This document shows positions 17,263-28,394 of a stretch of 64,000 nucleotides of DNA, piece after piece. Source of the DNA: Gloeocapsopsis dulcis. Its GTDB lineage: Bacteria > Cyanobacteriota > Cyanobacteriia > Cyanobacteriales > Chroococcidiopsidaceae. Position 1 is the first letter of the stretch. Each line of letters opens with the position of its first letter. Location of the stretch: NCBI RefSeq assembly GCF_032163395.1, contig NZ_CP119968.1:3808001-3872000 (forward strand). The letters run 5' to 3'. The notes beneath the pieces were generated by a model, which worked only from the letters and a program-made list of their open reading frames with translations, made no database searches and was not told the DNA's origin. Made by a program: the position numbers and the translations under genes.

Positions 17263-18147
17263 CTAATTTCGCTTGTCAACATTCAAGTTACCTGTTTTGC
17301 CTAAATCCAACTCTTCTTTACGGATTGTCTCTTGTGCATTAACAGTGTCTTGTTCGGTAACTTTTTTCACTTTGACTTCTTCACGCACAAAAGCTTCTTT
17401 CTGAACATCTGCTGCTTCTTCATGTAATTCTACACGTGCAACTTCACCTTCACGGAAAGCATCAGTTCCAGGAGAAGTTACCGTCGTATCAGTAGGAGTA
17501 GTGCGTTCAACAACAACTTTTTCTTTTTCTACTGGAATTGCAACCTGAGCAGTTTCTGTCTCAACCTTTTTACCAATAGAGACTTCTCCAGCTTTTCTGC
17601 GAGTTTTATTTGCGACTAACCGCTCTTCATAAAGCTTAAGCGATTGCTGATCTTGTCGATTCATATTATATAAATCAGCATCGTACTGGTAGTCGTATGT
17701 ATCTCGGTTGTATTCTGTATTATCCATTCTAGGAGCAACAGCACCTGTAGCAGCTGTAGATGTGTCTAACGGTGCAGTTGATTCTACTGTTTGAGGGCGA
17801 TAAACTCCACGTACGCGCTCTTCGTAGTCGTAATCTACGCGCAAGTCATCGCTAAATTCTGGTAATGCTTCTACTTGGTCTTTAGTCAATCCTGATGCGA
17901 CTACTCTTCTTGCACCTTGGTCAATCCGCGCACGACCAACGGGTAGCAATACTTCCTTACCGAAGATCCAGAAGCCTGTATCGACAACAAAGTAGCGAAA
18001 GTGCCCTGCTTCGTCTACTAAGATATTTTTGACAGTACCAACGTTCTCATTATTAACGTCTGTATAGACATCGTATCCTTTGATATCGCTGTCATCAAAA
18101 CTTGTGCGGTAGTCAGAATCAAAGTCTTCTAGTTTATAGAGAACCAT
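17263..18147 (-). CDS. PRC-barrel and DUF2382 stress-type protein
   Basis: A 294-aa protein. Residues about 20-110 form a PRC-barrel (SDIKGYDVYTDVNNENVGTV and RYFVVDTGFWIFGKEVLLP). Residues about 165-285 form the DUF2382/YsnF-like domain (LKLYEERLVANKTRRKAGEV, then VEKEKVVVERTT and a Val/Glu/Lys-rich repeat region). This AvaK-like pairing is common in cyanobacteria, deinococci and actinobacteria and is usually linked to stress, but the activity is unknown. The gene is alone, with a GGAGG ribosome site before ATG 18147. Confidence 0.85.
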   Translation of the reverse strand: MVLYKLEDFDSDYRTSFDDSDIKGYDVYTDVNNENVGTVKNILVDEAGHFRYFVVDTGFWIFGKEVLLPVGRARIDQGARRVVASGLTKDQVEALPEFSDDLRVDYDYEERVRGVYRPQTVESTAPLDTSTAATGAVAPRMDNTEYNRDTYDYQYDADLYNMNRQDQQSLKLYEERLVANKTRRKAGEVSIGKKVETETAQVAIPVEKEKVVVERTTPTDTTVTSPGTDAFREGEVARVELHEEAADVQKEAFVREEVKVKKVTEQDTVNAQETIRKEELDLGKTGNLNVDKRN

Positions 18148-18532
18148 GATGCAACCTCCTGATAATTTCTTATATAACTAGCCTAGAAAGTTATTGTGTT
18201 AATCCATCTTTCTTTGGTAGTAAATATATTTAATGCAAATTCCTGTCTTAAGGATGTATGGCTTAAATTCAATGCCTTACTAAAACAGGGTAGTTATCAT
18301 CAATATCAAACACAATTCATTGATTTGTCTGTAGACAAGTTCTCCAACACCTCATATTTAGTCTTTAGGTACAGAGTAAATATCCATGTAAACGCAGACT
18401 TTTACTTGATGGCAAAATTAACAAAAGCTATTTTAAAAAATTAAGAATACTCAATAAAAACAACAGCTTTTCTTCTTGTGAAGCGCATTTAAAAGAAAAT
18501 AAAACTCTTTCTATCGAGAGAGAGAGAACCCA
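18148..18532. other. Intergenic region between PRC-barrel and SLH genes
   Basis: This 385-bp AT-rich gap sits between divergent genes. An open stretch of about 80 codons from a GTG at 18196 has no family pattern and no ribosome site, so no gene is called. A GAGAGAGAGAG purine tract at 18517-18528 serves the SLH gene. Confidence 0.5.
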
Positions 18533-19519
18533 TTGAATAACAATAAAGTTATTTTTAGATTAAGAAATCCTATGAGTAGGAGGGCATTTTCAAGAATGTA
18601 TAGCTCATTTTTAGCAAGAGATATAGCTTTGTTAACTTTAGGGGTAACAGTTATTGCTCCCATAGTTAGCATCGCACCAGCGACAGCACAAACAACATTT
18701 CCTGATGTGCCGCAAAATTATTGGGCGCGACCTTTCATTGAATCTTTAACCGCACGAAACATCATTGCTGGTTATCCTGATGGTACGTTTAGACCCGAAC
18801 AAGCTGTCAAACGCGATGAATTTTCAGCACTTGTGCGTAGAGCTTTTGATACCGATCAGGTGCGTGATATCCCTGGTGCTAGTACGTTTAATGATGTTCC
18901 TGAAGGCTACTGGGCAAATCCTGCAATTCAAGAAGCCTACGAACAAGGTTTCATGGAAACCACAGAAAATAATAATTTTCGCCCTAGAGAAGAAATTGAA
19001 CGGGCACAGGCACTTGTGATTTTAATGCGTGGATTGAATTTAGCACCCGCACAAACAGCAGCTGCAGCACCACAAACAACTGCAGGTCAAACAACACCAG
19101 CTACTCGCCGCGCCCAGAGAGGTACAATTCCATTTGCGATCGCATCTCTAATGCAACCTGTATTTAATGCAGTGAGTCAAGTTGCACCTGCACAAGCTAC
19201 TCCACCTGAAACGACGACACTACCTGATCCTCAAGCAGCACTCAGCCGTCCACCATCTGAAATCGTCAGCAATTACTATACTGACGCTGCACAAATTCCT
19301 CCAAATGCAGTAGAAGATGTCGCGAGAGCAACTGAAGCCAACGTTGTTGTTAACTACCCGAATGTGCGTGTTTTGAATCCTACCGAACCGCTAAGTCGCG
19401 CCAGCGCATCTGCATGGATTCATCAAGCATTAGTTAGTCTAGGTAGAATTGAGCCACTAACTCCGAATGTAGAAGCGACAAACTACATCGTAGGTCGTCC
19501 TGGCGCTGAAAATCAGTAA
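18533..19519 (+). CDS. S-layer homology domain protein, secreted
   Basis: A 328-aa protein with a signal peptide (hydrophobic about 30-50, cleavage near PATAQ). It has two clear SLH domains (FPDVPQNYWARPFIESL...GYPDGTFRPEQAVKRDEF, and FNDVPEGYWANPAIQEA...NFRPREEIERAQALV) and a degenerate third near the C-terminus (ATEANVVVNYPN...LSRASASAWIHQAL). SLH domains bind pyruvylated cell-wall polymer, so it should tether to the periplasmic wall. Start TTG 18533 follows a purine-rich tract; ATG 18572 or 18596 are alternatives that keep the signal peptide. An Ala/Thr/Gln-rich linker lies between domains. Confidence 0.85.
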   Translation: MNNNKVIFRLRNPMSRRAFSRMYSSFLARDIALLTLGVTVIAPIVSIAPATAQTTFPDVPQNYWARPFIESLTARNIIAGYPDGTFRPEQAVKRDEFSALVRRAFDTDQVRDIPGASTFNDVPEGYWANPAIQEAYEQGFMETTENNNFRPREEIERAQALVILMRGLNLAPAQTAAAAPQTTAGQTTPATRRAQRGTIPFAIASLMQPVFNAVSQVAPAQATPPETTTLPDPQAALSRPPSEIVSNYYTDAAQIPPNAVEDVARATEANVVVNYPNVRVLNPTEPLSRASASAWIHQALVSLGRIEPLTPNVEATNYIVGRPGAENQ

Positions 19520-19587
19520 TGGTAATAAGTAGCGATTAGCAATTGGCAATTGGCTATTAGCTTTTGTTCAATTGCTAAATACCTAAA

Positions 19588-21375
19588 CTAAGCTTTAGGC
19601 TTATACGTCGAGACAACTTGCAATTCCTTCAACTGCTTATCATCGACACCCGAAGGCGCATCGGTTAATAAACATCGCGCTTGTTGTGTCTTCGGAAACG
19701 CTATTACATCGCGAATCGATTCTTCACCAGCGAGTAACATTACTAAACGATCTAAACCGTAAGCAATTCCGCCGTGTGGCGGCGTGCCATACTCAAACGC
19801 TTCTAAAAGAAAGCCAAATTTGTTTTGTGCTTGTGCTGGCGAAAGTCCAATTGCATCAAAAACTTGTTCTTGAATTTCGCGTTGATAAATCCGCAAACTT
19901 CCACCACCAACCTCGACACCATTTAAAACTAAATCATACGCCTGGGCGCGGGCAGTTTTGAGATCGTGCAAGTCATCAGGATGTGGCGCGGTAAAGGGGT
20001 GATGCAGCGCCTCTAAACGCTTTTCGTCGGCGTTCCACTCAAACATAGGGAAATCTGTCACCCACAGCAAGTTAATTTTATCTGGATCAATTAACCCTAA
20101 TTCGCGTCCAATGACTTGTCGCAGGCGATCTAAAGTTTTATTAACAGTCGCGGTATCACCCGCACCAAAAAGTAACAAATGTCCCGCCGTCGCACCCGTA
20201 CGCTGCAATAACTCTTGTTTTTGTTCAGCAGTGAGATTGTCTTTAATCGCGCCGATTGTGTCAATTTCACCATCATCGCGTACGCGAATGTAAGCTAAGC
20301 CTTTAGCACCGGCTTCCGCAGCTTCTTTGAAGAGATCGCCACCAGGTTTAATGCGGACATTGGAAATGATTTCGTTACCATTGGGAATTGGTAGCACTTT
20401 GACAGTACCACCTGCAGCGATCGCACCTGAAAAGACTTTGAAGCCGGAATCTTTCACTAAATCAGAAACATTAACAAGTTCCAAACCAAAGCGCGTATCA
20501 GGTTTATCGCTACCATAACGTTCCATCGCCTCCGCCCATGTTAAATGTGGAAAAGGACGTGGTAGTTCGATTCCTTTGACGGTTTTGAAGATATGACAAA
20601 CTAAACCTTCGTTCAATTCGAGAATTTCAGCTTGTGACATGAAACTCATTTCCATGTCTAGTTGGGTAAACTCTGGTTGTCTGTCGGCGCGTAAGTCCTC
20701 ATCGCGGAAACAACGCGCAATTTGATAGTAGCGATCGCACCCTGACACCATCAGCAATTGTTTAAACAATTGTGGTGACTGCGGCAGTGCAAACCATTCA
20801 CTCGGATTAACGCGACTGGGAACGAGGTAATCTCTTGCACCTTCAGGAGTCGAACGCGTCAGAATCGGTGTTTCAACTTCAATAAAGCTGTATTCATCTT
20901 CAAGGTAACGCCGTATTGCTTTGACGACTTGGTGACGCAATTGCAAATTACGACTCATGCGATTGGTGCGAATGTCTAAATAGCGATATTTCAACCGCAA
21001 ATCTTCGCGTACCGTATCGGTATCAGCCGTGGCGACTTGAAAGGGTAGTTGTTTGTGGACAGCGTTAAGCAGTTGAATTTCATCAGCGTAAATTTCGATT
21101 TCGCCTGTAGGTAGACGCGGGTTGAGCGATTCAGGTGGACGCTGGGTGACTCTGCCAGTAATTTGAACGACGTATTCGTTGCGCAGCGCTTCGGCTTGCG
21201 AGTACGATGCTGGTGTACGTTGCGGATCGCTGACAATTTGCACAATACCAGTGCGATCGCGTAAATCTAAAAATATCACGCCTCCATGATCGCGGCGACG
21301 GTCTACCCAGCCATTCAGGGTGACAGTTTCTGCAATACTTGAGGAACGCAGTTCGCCGCAATAGTGAGTTCGCAT
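19588..21375 (-). CDS. aspS: Aspartyl-tRNA synthetase
   Basis: Class II synthetase charging tRNA-Asp, 595 aa from the ATG at 21375, where the usual N-terminus [20 protein letters not shown] begins. The frame stays open 22 codons further upstream, but those residues are unlike the family. Visible regions are the OB-fold anticodon domain ([20 protein letters not shown]); class II motif 2 ([20 protein letters not shown]); the bacterial insertion domain (about 290-420); and motif 3 ([13 protein letters not shown]). Cyanobacterial enzymes of this bacterial type may also mischarge tRNA-Asn, but that cannot be read here. Confidence 0.95.
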   Translation of the reverse strand: MRTHYCGELRSSSIAETVTLNGWVDRRRDHGGVIFLDLRDRTGIVQIVSDPQRTPASYSQAEALRNEYVVQITGRVTQRPPESLNPRLPTGEIEIYADEIQLLNAVHKQLPFQVATADTDTVREDLRLKYRYLDIRTNRMSRNLQLRHQVVKAIRRYLEDEYSFIEVETPILTRSTPEGARDYLVPSRVNPSEWFALPQSPQLFKQLLMVSGCDRYYQIARCFRDEDLRADRQPEFTQLDMEMSFMSQAEILELNEGLVCHIFKTVKGIELPRPFPHLTWAEAMERYGSDKPDTRFGLELVNVSDLVKDSGFKVFSGAIAAGGTVKVLPIPNGNEIISNVRIKPGGDLFKEAAEAGAKGLAYIRVRDDGEIDTIGAIKDNLTAEQKQELLQRTGATAGHLLLFGAGDTATVNKTLDRLRQVIGRELGLIDPDKINLLWVTDFPMFEWNADEKRLEALHHPFTAPHPDDLHDLKTARAQAYDLVLNGVEVGGGSLRIYQREIQEQVFDAIGLSPAQAQNKFGFLLEAFEYGTPPHGGIAYGLDRLVMLLAGEESIRDVIAFPKTQQARCLLTDAPSGVDDKQLKELQVVSTYKPKA

Positions 21376-21569
21376 AGTTGCTTGTTGGTTTTGTCGCTGA
21401 GGATTGAATGGGGTGATCGTTAAGTTCTTATTATCTAGCATCCGTCGGTCGAAGCGGGCACAGATCTAAACATCTTACTATGAAAAGGAGCGAGAAGCGT
21501 TAGCGTTCCTCACCCCTCTATTAGCACGATAAACTGTTGAAACTGGAATGTGTATGTAGTTTATTTTTT

Positions 21570-23711
21570 ATGCCTAGTTTTTTATTGGAAGTTGGTACAG
21601 AGGAACTACCTGCTGGTTTTGTTGAGGGTGCAATTCAGCAGTGGCGATCGCGGATTCCGCAGAGTTTGCAGGAACATAGTTTGTCGGCAACTTCAATTAA
21701 TGTTTACGGTACTCCTCGGCGATTGGCTATTGTGATTCAAGGATTACCAGATAAGCAACCCGATCGCGAAGAAGAAATTAAAGGTCCACCAGCACAGGCG
21801 GCGTTTAAAGATGGACAACCGACGAAGGCTGCACAGGGATTTGCCAAGAAGCAGGGAGTTGGACTTGAGGCGTTGGAAATTCGCACTACGGATAAGGGCG
21901 ATTTTGTCTTTGTACAACAACGTTTTCCTGGACGACCTACTGCTGAGCTGTTGACAGAGTTAGTGCCGCAGTGGATCGCGGGATTAGAAGGTAAACGCTT
22001 GATGCGCTGGGGTGATGGCGATCTCAAATTTGCCCGACCGATTGTCTGGCTAGTAACTTTACTTGATGATGCTGTATTGCCTGTGGAGTTAGAGAATGGT
22101 TCAAAGACGATTAAAAGCGATCGCTTTAGTCGCGGGCATCGCGTCTTGTTTCCAGAAAAGGTAATAGTTACCCATGCTAATAACTATGTAGATATACTAC
22201 AGGCTGCTTTCGTTGAAGTCAATCCACAGCAGCGACAAAATAAAATCCAAGAACAGATACAAGCTGCTGCCCAAAAAGTTAATGGATATGCACCGATTTA
22301 CCCTGATTTACTGGCAGAAGTCACAAATTTAGTAGAATTTCCTAGCGCCGTTGTTGGTAATTTTGATGATGAGTTTTTAAACTTACCTGTGGAAGTCATT
22401 ACTACAGTTATGGTGACTCAGCAGCGCTATTTCCCAGTATTTAAAAGTAATTCTGACGAGCTTTTACCATATTTTATGACAATTTCTAATGGCAATCCAG
22501 CAAAATCAGATATTATTGCTACGGGTAATGCTAAAGTCATTCGCGCTCGATTAGCTGATGGTCAATTTTTCTATAAAACTGATTTATCAAAACCATTAGA
22601 AAGTTATTTACCACAGCTAGAAACCGTTACTTTTCAAGAAAACTTAGGTTCAGTCCGTGATAAAGTCACGCGATTTAGTAAAATTGCTGAACTTATTTCT
22701 GCGCAATTGCAACTATCAAAAAATGACTGCAACTTGATTCAACGCGCTGCATTGTTATGTAAAGCTGACTTAGTCACACAAATGGTGTATGAATTTCCCG
22801 AACTTCAAGGAGTTATGGGACAAAAGTATGCTCTGGCAAGTGGCGAACCCGAAGCTGTAGCAACTGCAGTTTTTGAACATTACTTACCAAGAAGTGCCAG
22901 CGATCGCTTACCTAGTATAATAATAGGACAAGTAGTTGGTTTAGCTGACCGACTCGACACTTTAGTCAGTATTTTTGGATTGGGAATGATCCCCACAGGT
23001 TCATCCGATCCTTTTGCTTTAAGACGTGCCGCTAATGCAATAATTAATATTACCTGGAGTGCAAATTTACAACTTAATTTACAGCAACTTTTAGAGCAAG
23101 TAGCTACAGATTTTGTTGCAGCGCACCCTCAAACGCAATTAGATGATTTACTACACCAACTCCAAGAATTCTTTTTACAACGTCTACGTACTCAATTACA
23201 AGAGGGAGCAATTGATTATGATTTAGTGAATGCCGTTTTAGGAGACAATGATTCTGAGTACAAAATGCGAGCATTACAAGATTTATTAGACGTACGCGAT
23301 CGCGCTTTGTTTTTACAATCAATTCGTAATAATGGCGAGCTAGAAAAAGTCTATGATACCGTAAATCGCTCAACTCGCTTAGCAGCACAGGGAGAATTAA
23401 ATACTACCGAGTTACACCCACAATTGATAAATCAAGAACTATTTCAAAAATCATCTGAGCAAGCATTTTATGATGCATTAGTGCAACTCGAACCAAAAAC
23501 AATCGCTGCTCGTGCTTCGCGGGATTATCAACAATTGATCGCAGCATTAGCAGAAATTGCCCCAAAGGTAAGCAACTTCTTCGATGGACCAGAAAGTGTT
23601 TTAGTTATGGATTCTGATCCAGAAATTCGACGAAATCGTTTAAATTTACTGGGGCTATTACGCAATCACGCTCGCGTATTGGCAGATTTTGGTGCAATCG
23701 TCAAAACTTAG
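21570..23711 (+). CDS. glyS: Glycyl-tRNA synthetase beta subunit
   Basis: Beta subunit of the alpha2beta2 glycyl-tRNA synthetase, 713 aa from ATG 21570, where the family start [18 protein letters not shown] begins. A TTG eleven codons upstream is also open but is not family-like. Typical segments are [21 protein letters not shown], the HGYT-like [29 protein letters not shown] and [13 protein letters not shown]. The glyQ alpha subunit is not in the window. It is divergent from aspS with about 190 bp between starts. Confidence 0.95.
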   Translation: MPSFLLEVGTEELPAGFVEGAIQQWRSRIPQSLQEHSLSATSINVYGTPRRLAIVIQGLPDKQPDREEEIKGPPAQAAFKDGQPTKAAQGFAKKQGVGLEALEIRTTDKGDFVFVQQRFPGRPTAELLTELVPQWIAGLEGKRLMRWGDGDLKFARPIVWLVTLLDDAVLPVELENGSKTIKSDRFSRGHRVLFPEKVIVTHANNYVDILQAAFVEVNPQQRQNKIQEQIQAAAQKVNGYAPIYPDLLAEVTNLVEFPSAVVGNFDDEFLNLPVEVITTVMVTQQRYFPVFKSNSDELLPYFMTISNGNPAKSDIIATGNAKVIRARLADGQFFYKTDLSKPLESYLPQLETVTFQENLGSVRDKVTRFSKIAELISAQLQLSKNDCNLIQRAALLCKADLVTQMVYEFPELQGVMGQKYALASGEPEAVATAVFEHYLPRSASDRLPSIIIGQVVGLADRLDTLVSIFGLGMIPTGSSDPFALRRAANAIINITWSANLQLNLQQLLEQVATDFVAAHPQTQLDDLLHQLQEFFLQRLRTQLQEGAIDYDLVNAVLGDNDSEYKMRALQDLLDVRDRALFLQSIRNNGELEKVYDTVNRSTRLAAQGELNTTELHPQLINQELFQKSSEQAFYDALVQLEPKTIAARASRDYQQLIAALAEIAPKVSNFFDGPESVLVMDSDPEIRRNRLNLLGLLRNHARVLADFGAIVKT

Positions 23712-23861
23712 ATCCAAAACGCACTAAATTTTTTAAAATCACTATGTCTAAAACACCAAATGTGATGTAATACTATTTCACTAGAGTGAGAATGACAAAG
23801 TGTTTCCCCTCTGCGCTGCTAACTTCTATCCTCTACTCAACTTCTATTAATTTACCGATCC

Positions 23862-24674
23862 ATGAAGCCTTATCTTGCCGCCGCAATCCAAATGACAAGC
23901 TTGCCTAACCTAGAGAAAAACTTAGTTCAAGCAGAAGAATTAATTGAACTTGCCGTGCGTCAAGGTGCCAAGTTGGTAAGTTTGCCAGAGAACTTTTCTT
24001 ACTTGGGAGAGGAAGCAGGTAAAATCGCCCAAGCAAGTGCGATCGCCGAAAAAAGTGAAAAATTCCTCAAAACAATGGCGCAACGCTTCCAAGTAACAAT
24101 CCTGGGAGGTGGGTTTCCGGTACCTGTAGACAGCACAAAAGTCTACAACACTGCCTTACTGATCGATCCCAGTGGTCAGGAACTCTCGCGCTATCACAAA
24201 GTTCATCTATTTGACGTCAACTTACCTGACGGTAACACCTACCGCGAATCGAGTACCGTTATGGCAGGAAATCAACTACCGCCAGTTTACTCCTCTCAAG
24301 ATCTCGGTAATCTTGGACTTTCTGTGTGCTACGACGTACGATTTCCTGAACTTTACCGCCACATGGCACTCAAAGGTGCGGACATTCTCTTCGTCCCCGC
24401 CGCCTTTACCGCATACACAGGAAAAGACCACTGGCAAGTGCTACTCCAAGCACGAGCTATCGAGAATACCTGCTATATTATCGCTCCCGCACAAACAGGA
24501 CAACACTACGCCTTACGCCAATCCCACGGTCACGCGATGATTATTGATCCTTGGGGAGTCATCTTAGCTGACGCAGGCAATTCACCAGGAGTCGCGATCA
24601 CCGAAATCAACCCAATTCGTTTAGATCAAGTCCGCCGACAAATGCCATCGCTGCAACATAGCGTGTTTCTTTAA
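23862..24674 (+). CDS. Nitrilase-superfamily carbon-nitrogen hydrolase (Nit-like)
   Basis: A 270-aa amidase of the nitrilase superfamily with the complete catalytic triad: Glu43 (LPENFSYLG), Lys113 (YHKVHLFDV) and Cys156 (SVCYDVRFPELYR). This set of motifs is closest to the Nit1/Nit2 branch, which removes the deaminated form of glutathione or omega-amides, so a metabolite-repair role is likely. The exact substrate is not readable. It is convergent with fba, and a hairpin separates the two. Confidence 0.88.
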   Translation: MKPYLAAAIQMTSLPNLEKNLVQAEELIELAVRQGAKLVSLPENFSYLGEEAGKIAQASAIAEKSEKFLKTMAQRFQVTILGGGFPVPVDSTKVYNTALLIDPSGQELSRYHKVHLFDVNLPDGNTYRESSTVMAGNQLPPVYSSQDLGNLGLSVCYDVRFPELYRHMALKGADILFVPAAFTAYTGKDHWQVLLQARAIENTCYIIAPAQTGQHYALRQSHGHAMIIDPWGVILADAGNSPGVAITEINPIRLDQVRRQMPSLQHSVFL

Positions 24675-24705
24675 GAGGAGCGATCGCTACCCAAATCACC
24701 CAAGT

Positions 24706-24734
24706 AAAAAAACGGGTAGCCCTACGACTACCCG
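24706..24734. terminator. Bidirectional terminator between nit and fba
   Basis: Stem CGGGTAG / CTACCCG (24713-24719 and 24728-24734) with an A-run on its left side, which reads as a T-run for fba on the minus strand. It is placed between two convergent stops. Confidence 0.75.
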
Positions 24735-24754
24735 CCCCAAACTCAACAAATCTC

Positions 24755-25834
24755 TTACACAGAAACTGTCTTCTTAGTTACAGCACTCAATTCGCCCTTA
24801 GCGTACTTAGCTGCAAACTCATCCTGAGAGACTTGCTTGATCTTGCTAGCTTGACCAGCAGCCTCAAACTGTTGATAACGGTCTGCACAAACCTTCTGCA
24901 TATACTTAATCGAAGGCTTAAGGAAGTGACGCGGGTCAAATTCCTTAGCATTTGCTGCCAAAGCTTCGCGCACTGCTGCAGTAATCGCCAAACGGTTATC
25001 GGTGTCGATATTTACCTTACGCACACCACTCTTGATACCTTTTTGAATTTCTTCTACAGGTACACCGTAGGTTTCAGGAATAGCACCACCATACTGATTA
25101 ATGAGTTCTAGCAAATCTTCAGGTACTGAAGAGGAACCATGCATTACCAAGTGAGTATTTGGTAGACGACGGTGAATTTCTTCAATCCGGCTGATTGCTA
25201 AGATTTCCCCAGTAGGTTTACGAGTAAACTTGTAAGCACCATGGCTAGTACCGATCGCTACTGCCAATGCATCAACTTGAGTTTGCTCAACAAAATCAAC
25301 AGCTTGGTCAGGATCAGTTAACAGTTGAGAGTGGTCAAGTTTACCCTCGAAGCCATGACCATCTTCAGCTTCACCCATACCAGTTTCCAAGGAACCCAGA
25401 CAGCCGAGTTCACCTTCAACACTGACACCGATCGCGTGAGCTACTTTCACGACTTCACGGGTAACATTAACGTTATACTCGTAGCTTGCAGGGGTTTTGG
25501 CGTCTGCTTCCAGCGAACCGTCCATCATAACGCTGGTAAAGCCATTTTTCATTGCAGAGTAGCAAGTCGCCGGCTCATTACCATGATCCTGGTGCATGGC
25601 AATGGGAATATAAGGATAAGTTTCTACTGCTGCTAGAATCAAGTGACGCAGGAAGTTTTCACCAGCATATTTACGTGCGCCACGAGAAGCTTGTAAGATC
25701 ACGGGGCTATCTGTCTCTTTAGCAGCCTGCATAATTGCCTGGATCTGCTCCATGTTGTTCACGTTGAAAGCTGGAATGCCGTAACCGTTTTCAGCCGCAT
25801 GATCCAACAGCAGCCGCATTGGTACGAGCGCCAT
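24755..25834 (-). CDS. fba: Class II fructose-bisphosphate aldolase
   Basis: Zinc-dependent aldolase, 359 aa, cleaving or making fructose-1,6-bisphosphate, and in cyanobacteria also sedoheptulose-1,7-bisphosphate for the Calvin cycle. Visible motifs are [16 protein letters not shown] at the start, the zinc-binding [25 protein letters not shown] and [10 protein letters not shown] with the second metal His. It is monocistronic, with a GGAGG ribosome site just upstream of ATG 25834 and a hairpin after the stop. Confidence 0.95.
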   Translation of the reverse strand: MALVPMRLLLDHAAENGYGIPAFNVNNMEQIQAIMQAAKETDSPVILQASRGARKYAGENFLRHLILAAVETYPYIPIAMHQDHGNEPATCYSAMKNGFTSVMMDGSLEADAKTPASYEYNVNVTREVVKVAHAIGVSVEGELGCLGSLETGMGEAEDGHGFEGKLDHSQLLTDPDQAVDFVEQTQVDALAVAIGTSHGAYKFTRKPTGEILAISRIEEIHRRLPNTHLVMHGSSSVPEDLLELINQYGGAIPETYGVPVEEIQKGIKSGVRKVNIDTDNRLAITAAVREALAANAKEFDPRHFLKPSIKYMQKVCADRYQQFEAAGQASKIKQVSQDEFAAKYAKGELSAVTKKTVSV

Positions 25835-26109
25835 AGATAGTCCTCCTAATTTTGATAATCAGCTAGTCGTCTTAAAACAACCGTAATTCTTACGCTAATC
25901 TTAAGATAATTTTCAACTTATAAGCAATTATCTTCAGAGAATACTTTCTGATTCCTATTTCCGGTAATTCTCCCTCACCTAGCCAACGAGGGAAATTTTA
26001 TCCAAGTTTTAGACAAGTTCTTGGCAATGTTAATAGTTATGCTATGCCGTCTATTCAATAAAAAATAGCTAAAACCCTTATAAATCGTTAATTTCAGCTA
26101 GAAAATTTA
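25835..26109. other. fba upstream region
   Basis: AT-rich leader and promoter region of fba, ending at the tRNA-Lys gene. No further gene is seen. Confidence 0.4.
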
Positions 26110-26181
26110 TGGGTCGCCCGGGATTCGAACCCGGAACTAATCGGTTAAAAGCCGAGTACTCTACCGTTGAGTTAGCGACCC
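26110..26181 (-). tRNA. tRNA-Lys (anticodon UUU)
   Basis: On the minus strand the 72-nt cloverleaf has acceptor arms GGGTCGC and GCGACCC. The D-arm contains AACGGTAGAGT, and the anticodon stem is CGG/CCG around the loop CTTTTAA, giving anticodon UUU. The T-arm is CCGGG TTCGAAT CCCGG. The discriminator base would be A. No CCA is encoded. It lies alone between fba and the mutarotase gene. Confidence 0.95.
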
Positions 26182-26244
26182 AGATGCCTGATGTTTTTTG
26201 GCAACTTTTCTAAGATACCACATAAATCGAGAATTTGGGAAAAT

Positions 26245-27117
26245 CTATAAAAAAGTGACTTCCATATTTACCCAAGTATTCAAACTCGCGTCAGGTTCTA
26301 AGGAGATTAAGTCAGTTCCTGTATTGAGCGCATTGCGTGGCGCAGTCCATGGTTCAATACAGTAAAAATCTTTGCCCTTCTGCGTCCAAAAAACGAATGT
26401 CTTATAATGCGCATCGTTCCAACTCATCTGTAACTTTAAGCCCCGATTAGCATCACGAACACTTGCATTCGCTGCATTGAGTGGTCGAAACACAGCATCA
26501 ATCTCATCTAGCTGAAAATCAAAATGACCAGTGAAAGAGTGATTCGTTTTGGTACGCTGATCTTGATATTTAGTCGCGGGGATAGTGAATTGCAATTGTG
26601 TTTTATCGTGTACCAGAAAATAAGGATGTATTCCCACAGAAAAGGGCATAGCGACTGTTGAGTGATTCGTAAGGCATTGCGCGATCGCTAATTTATTTCC
26701 CAGTAACTGATACGTAAACGCCAACTGAAAATCAAACGGATATACTGCACGAGTTATTTCGTTGCTATCCAGCACCAGAGTAATACTAGCTTGTTCTTGC
26801 GTTACCTGCTCAGTAACTTCCCAGGGTAAATCGCGGGCAAAGCCGTGTTGTTTAAGCGTGTATTGTCGCTCATTGTAGGTATAAGTGTTATCTGGTAAAT
26901 TCCCACAAATGGGAAATAAGATCGGAATCCCACCACGCACGCTTAGTTGCGGATTTGCAAACCGTTCCGCATCCAAGTAGAGCATTTCTTGACCTTGAAT
27001 CGACCAACGAGTGACGATACCACCGCGTTCTGGTACAACTTCTAAAAGAGAATTAGCGGCTTGATCGCTAAGAGTGTAGGTTTTGTATTGTTTTTGAGAA
27101 GAAGCGATCGCAAACAC
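26245..27117 (-). CDS. Aldose 1-epimerase / galactose mutarotase family protein
   Basis: A 290-aa beta-sandwich epimerase-like protein. Family segments are GGIVTRWSIQGQEMLYLD, RGGIPILFPICGNL, the catalytic-type HPYFLVHD (His near 175), and PWTAPRNALNTGTDLISLEP near the C-terminus with the general base Glu. It probably interconverts sugar anomers, either free hexoses or glucose 6-phosphate, in the cytoplasm. It lies after pdhA on the same strand with a 51-bp gap that contains a palindrome, so co-transcription is possible. Confidence 0.85.
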   Translation of the reverse strand: MFAIASSQKQYKTYTLSDQAANSLLEVVPERGGIVTRWSIQGQEMLYLDAERFANPQLSVRGGIPILFPICGNLPDNTYTYNERQYTLKQHGFARDLPWEVTEQVTQEQASITLVLDSNEITRAVYPFDFQLAFTYQLLGNKLAIAQCLTNHSTVAMPFSVGIHPYFLVHDKTQLQFTIPATKYQDQRTKTNHSFTGHFDFQLDEIDAVFRPLNAANASVRDANRGLKLQMSWNDAHYKTFVFWTQKGKDFYCIEPWTAPRNALNTGTDLISLEPDASLNTWVNMEVTFL

Positions 27118-27144
27118 AGTAATTTATCTAGTTAAGTGGTGGAC

Positions 27145-27161
27145 GCAGGCATCTTGCCTGC
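27145..27161. repeat. Palindrome GCAGGCA-TCT-TGCCTGC
   Basis: A perfect 7-bp stem with a TCT loop in the short pdhA-mutarotase gap. It could attenuate read-through into the mutarotase gene. Palindromes of this kind are often dispersed in cyanobacterial genomes. Confidence 0.5.
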
Positions 27162-27168
27162 CAAAATA

Positions 27169-28200
27169 CTAATTTTCCGCAAAGATATAGCGATACAACT
27201 CATTAGGATCTGGTTCTGGGCTACTTTCGGCAAACTTCACTGCTTCGTTAATCTCCTGTTGAATTTTTTGTTCAATTTGTTTTAATTCTTCCTGAGATGC
27301 CAAATTCTGCTCAGTCAGATGTGCCGCAAGTTTCTTAATTGGATCGCGCGCAAACCAAAATTCTTTTTCATCTTTGCTACGTAACTCATCAGGATCAGCC
27401 AGTGAGTGACCGCGAAAACGATACGTCAAAGCTTCAATTAGTGTAGGACCTTCACCTGCTCTTGCCCGCGCCACAGCTTCTTGGGCAACTTGGCGTACTG
27501 CTAAAACATCCATGCCATCAACTTCAACACCCGCCATGCCAAACACGCTAGCTTTCTTATAAATTTCTGGTTGCGAGGTAGCGCGTTCGTGCGCCATACC
27601 GATCGCCCATTTGTTATTTTCTACAACATAAAGAATTGGCAGTTTCCACAATGCTGCCATATTAAGACATTCAAAAAACTGACCGTTATTGCAAGCACCA
27701 TCGCCAAAAAAGCAAGCTGTCACTTGATCCGCACTTTCGTCGCCCATCATTTCACGACGATATTTCGATTGAAACGCTGCACCCGTAGCTACAGGAATTC
27801 CTTCAGCAACAAACGCATAACCACCAAGGAGACGATGCTCTTCAGAGAACATGTGCATCGAACCACCACGACCTTTACTACAGCCAGTTGCTTTGCCAAA
27901 CAACTCTGCCATAACTTGTTTAGCGGGTACTCCAGCGCTCAATGCATGAACATGGTCGCGATACGTGCTACAAACGTAATCTTCGCCAGGGCGCATCGAT
28001 TGAATCACCCCAGTTGAAACTGCTTCTTGTCCGTTATAGAGATGGACAAAGCCAAACATTTTACCTCGGTAGTACATTTCCGCGCATTTATCTTCAAAGT
28101 AGCGCCCCAAAATCATGTCTTCATATAGCCGCAATCCTTCTTCTTTGCTCAGTTGAGTCGTAGCAGCAGAAAAAGTGGGTAATATTCGTTCTTGCACCAT
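27169..28200 (-). CDS. pdhA: Pyruvate dehydrogenase E1 component alpha subunit
   Basis: The 343-aa alpha subunit of the thiamine-diphosphate E1 enzyme that decarboxylates pyruvate in the pyruvate dehydrogenase complex. Visible parts are the N-terminal [21 protein letters not shown], the regulatory-loop region [23 protein letters not shown], and the ThDP motif [20 protein letters not shown]...VVENN. The C-terminal [14 protein letters not shown] phosphorylation-loop type segment is present. The partner pdhB is not adjacent, which is normal in cyanobacteria. The gene is divergent from zipN. Confidence 0.95.
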   Translation of the reverse strand: MVQERILPTFSAATTQLSKEEGLRLYEDMILGRYFEDKCAEMYYRGKMFGFVHLYNGQEAVSTGVIQSMRPGEDYVCSTYRDHVHALSAGVPAKQVMAELFGKATGCSKGRGGSMHMFSEEHRLLGGYAFVAEGIPVATGAAFQSKYRREMMGDESADQVTACFFGDGACNNGQFFECLNMAALWKLPILYVVENNKWAIGMAHERATSQPEIYKKASVFGMAGVEVDGMDVLAVRQVAQEAVARARAGEGPTLIEALTYRFRGHSLADPDELRSKDEKEFWFARDPIKKLAAHLTEQNLASQEELKQIEQKIQQEINEAVKFAESSPEPDPNELYRYIFAEN

Positions 28201-28394
28201 TGCTGTGTAGTATCCTCGTAGTAGTATAAGAGATAGTTATAAACTGTCTAGTATCTCAAGTTAGATAACGTTGACTATTGTGGGGCAAATTCCTGTCACG
28301 GATAAAGCACACAAGTTATTATAATTGCACGGTTTTGCTGAGACGGAAAAAGGTTCGTTTAAGTTGATTACTTGCGGTGCAGGGGAAGTAAGCT

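Noticed and set aside
18196-18444. 82-codon frame starting GTG
   Set aside because: AT-rich, no ribosome site, no recognisable pattern; it lies in a promoter region between divergent genes.
24000-24020. Frequent GCGATCGC palindromes as possible regulatory sites
   Set aside because: This is the HIP1 octamer, spread through coding and non-coding DNA in cyanobacteria, and not specific to any promoter here.
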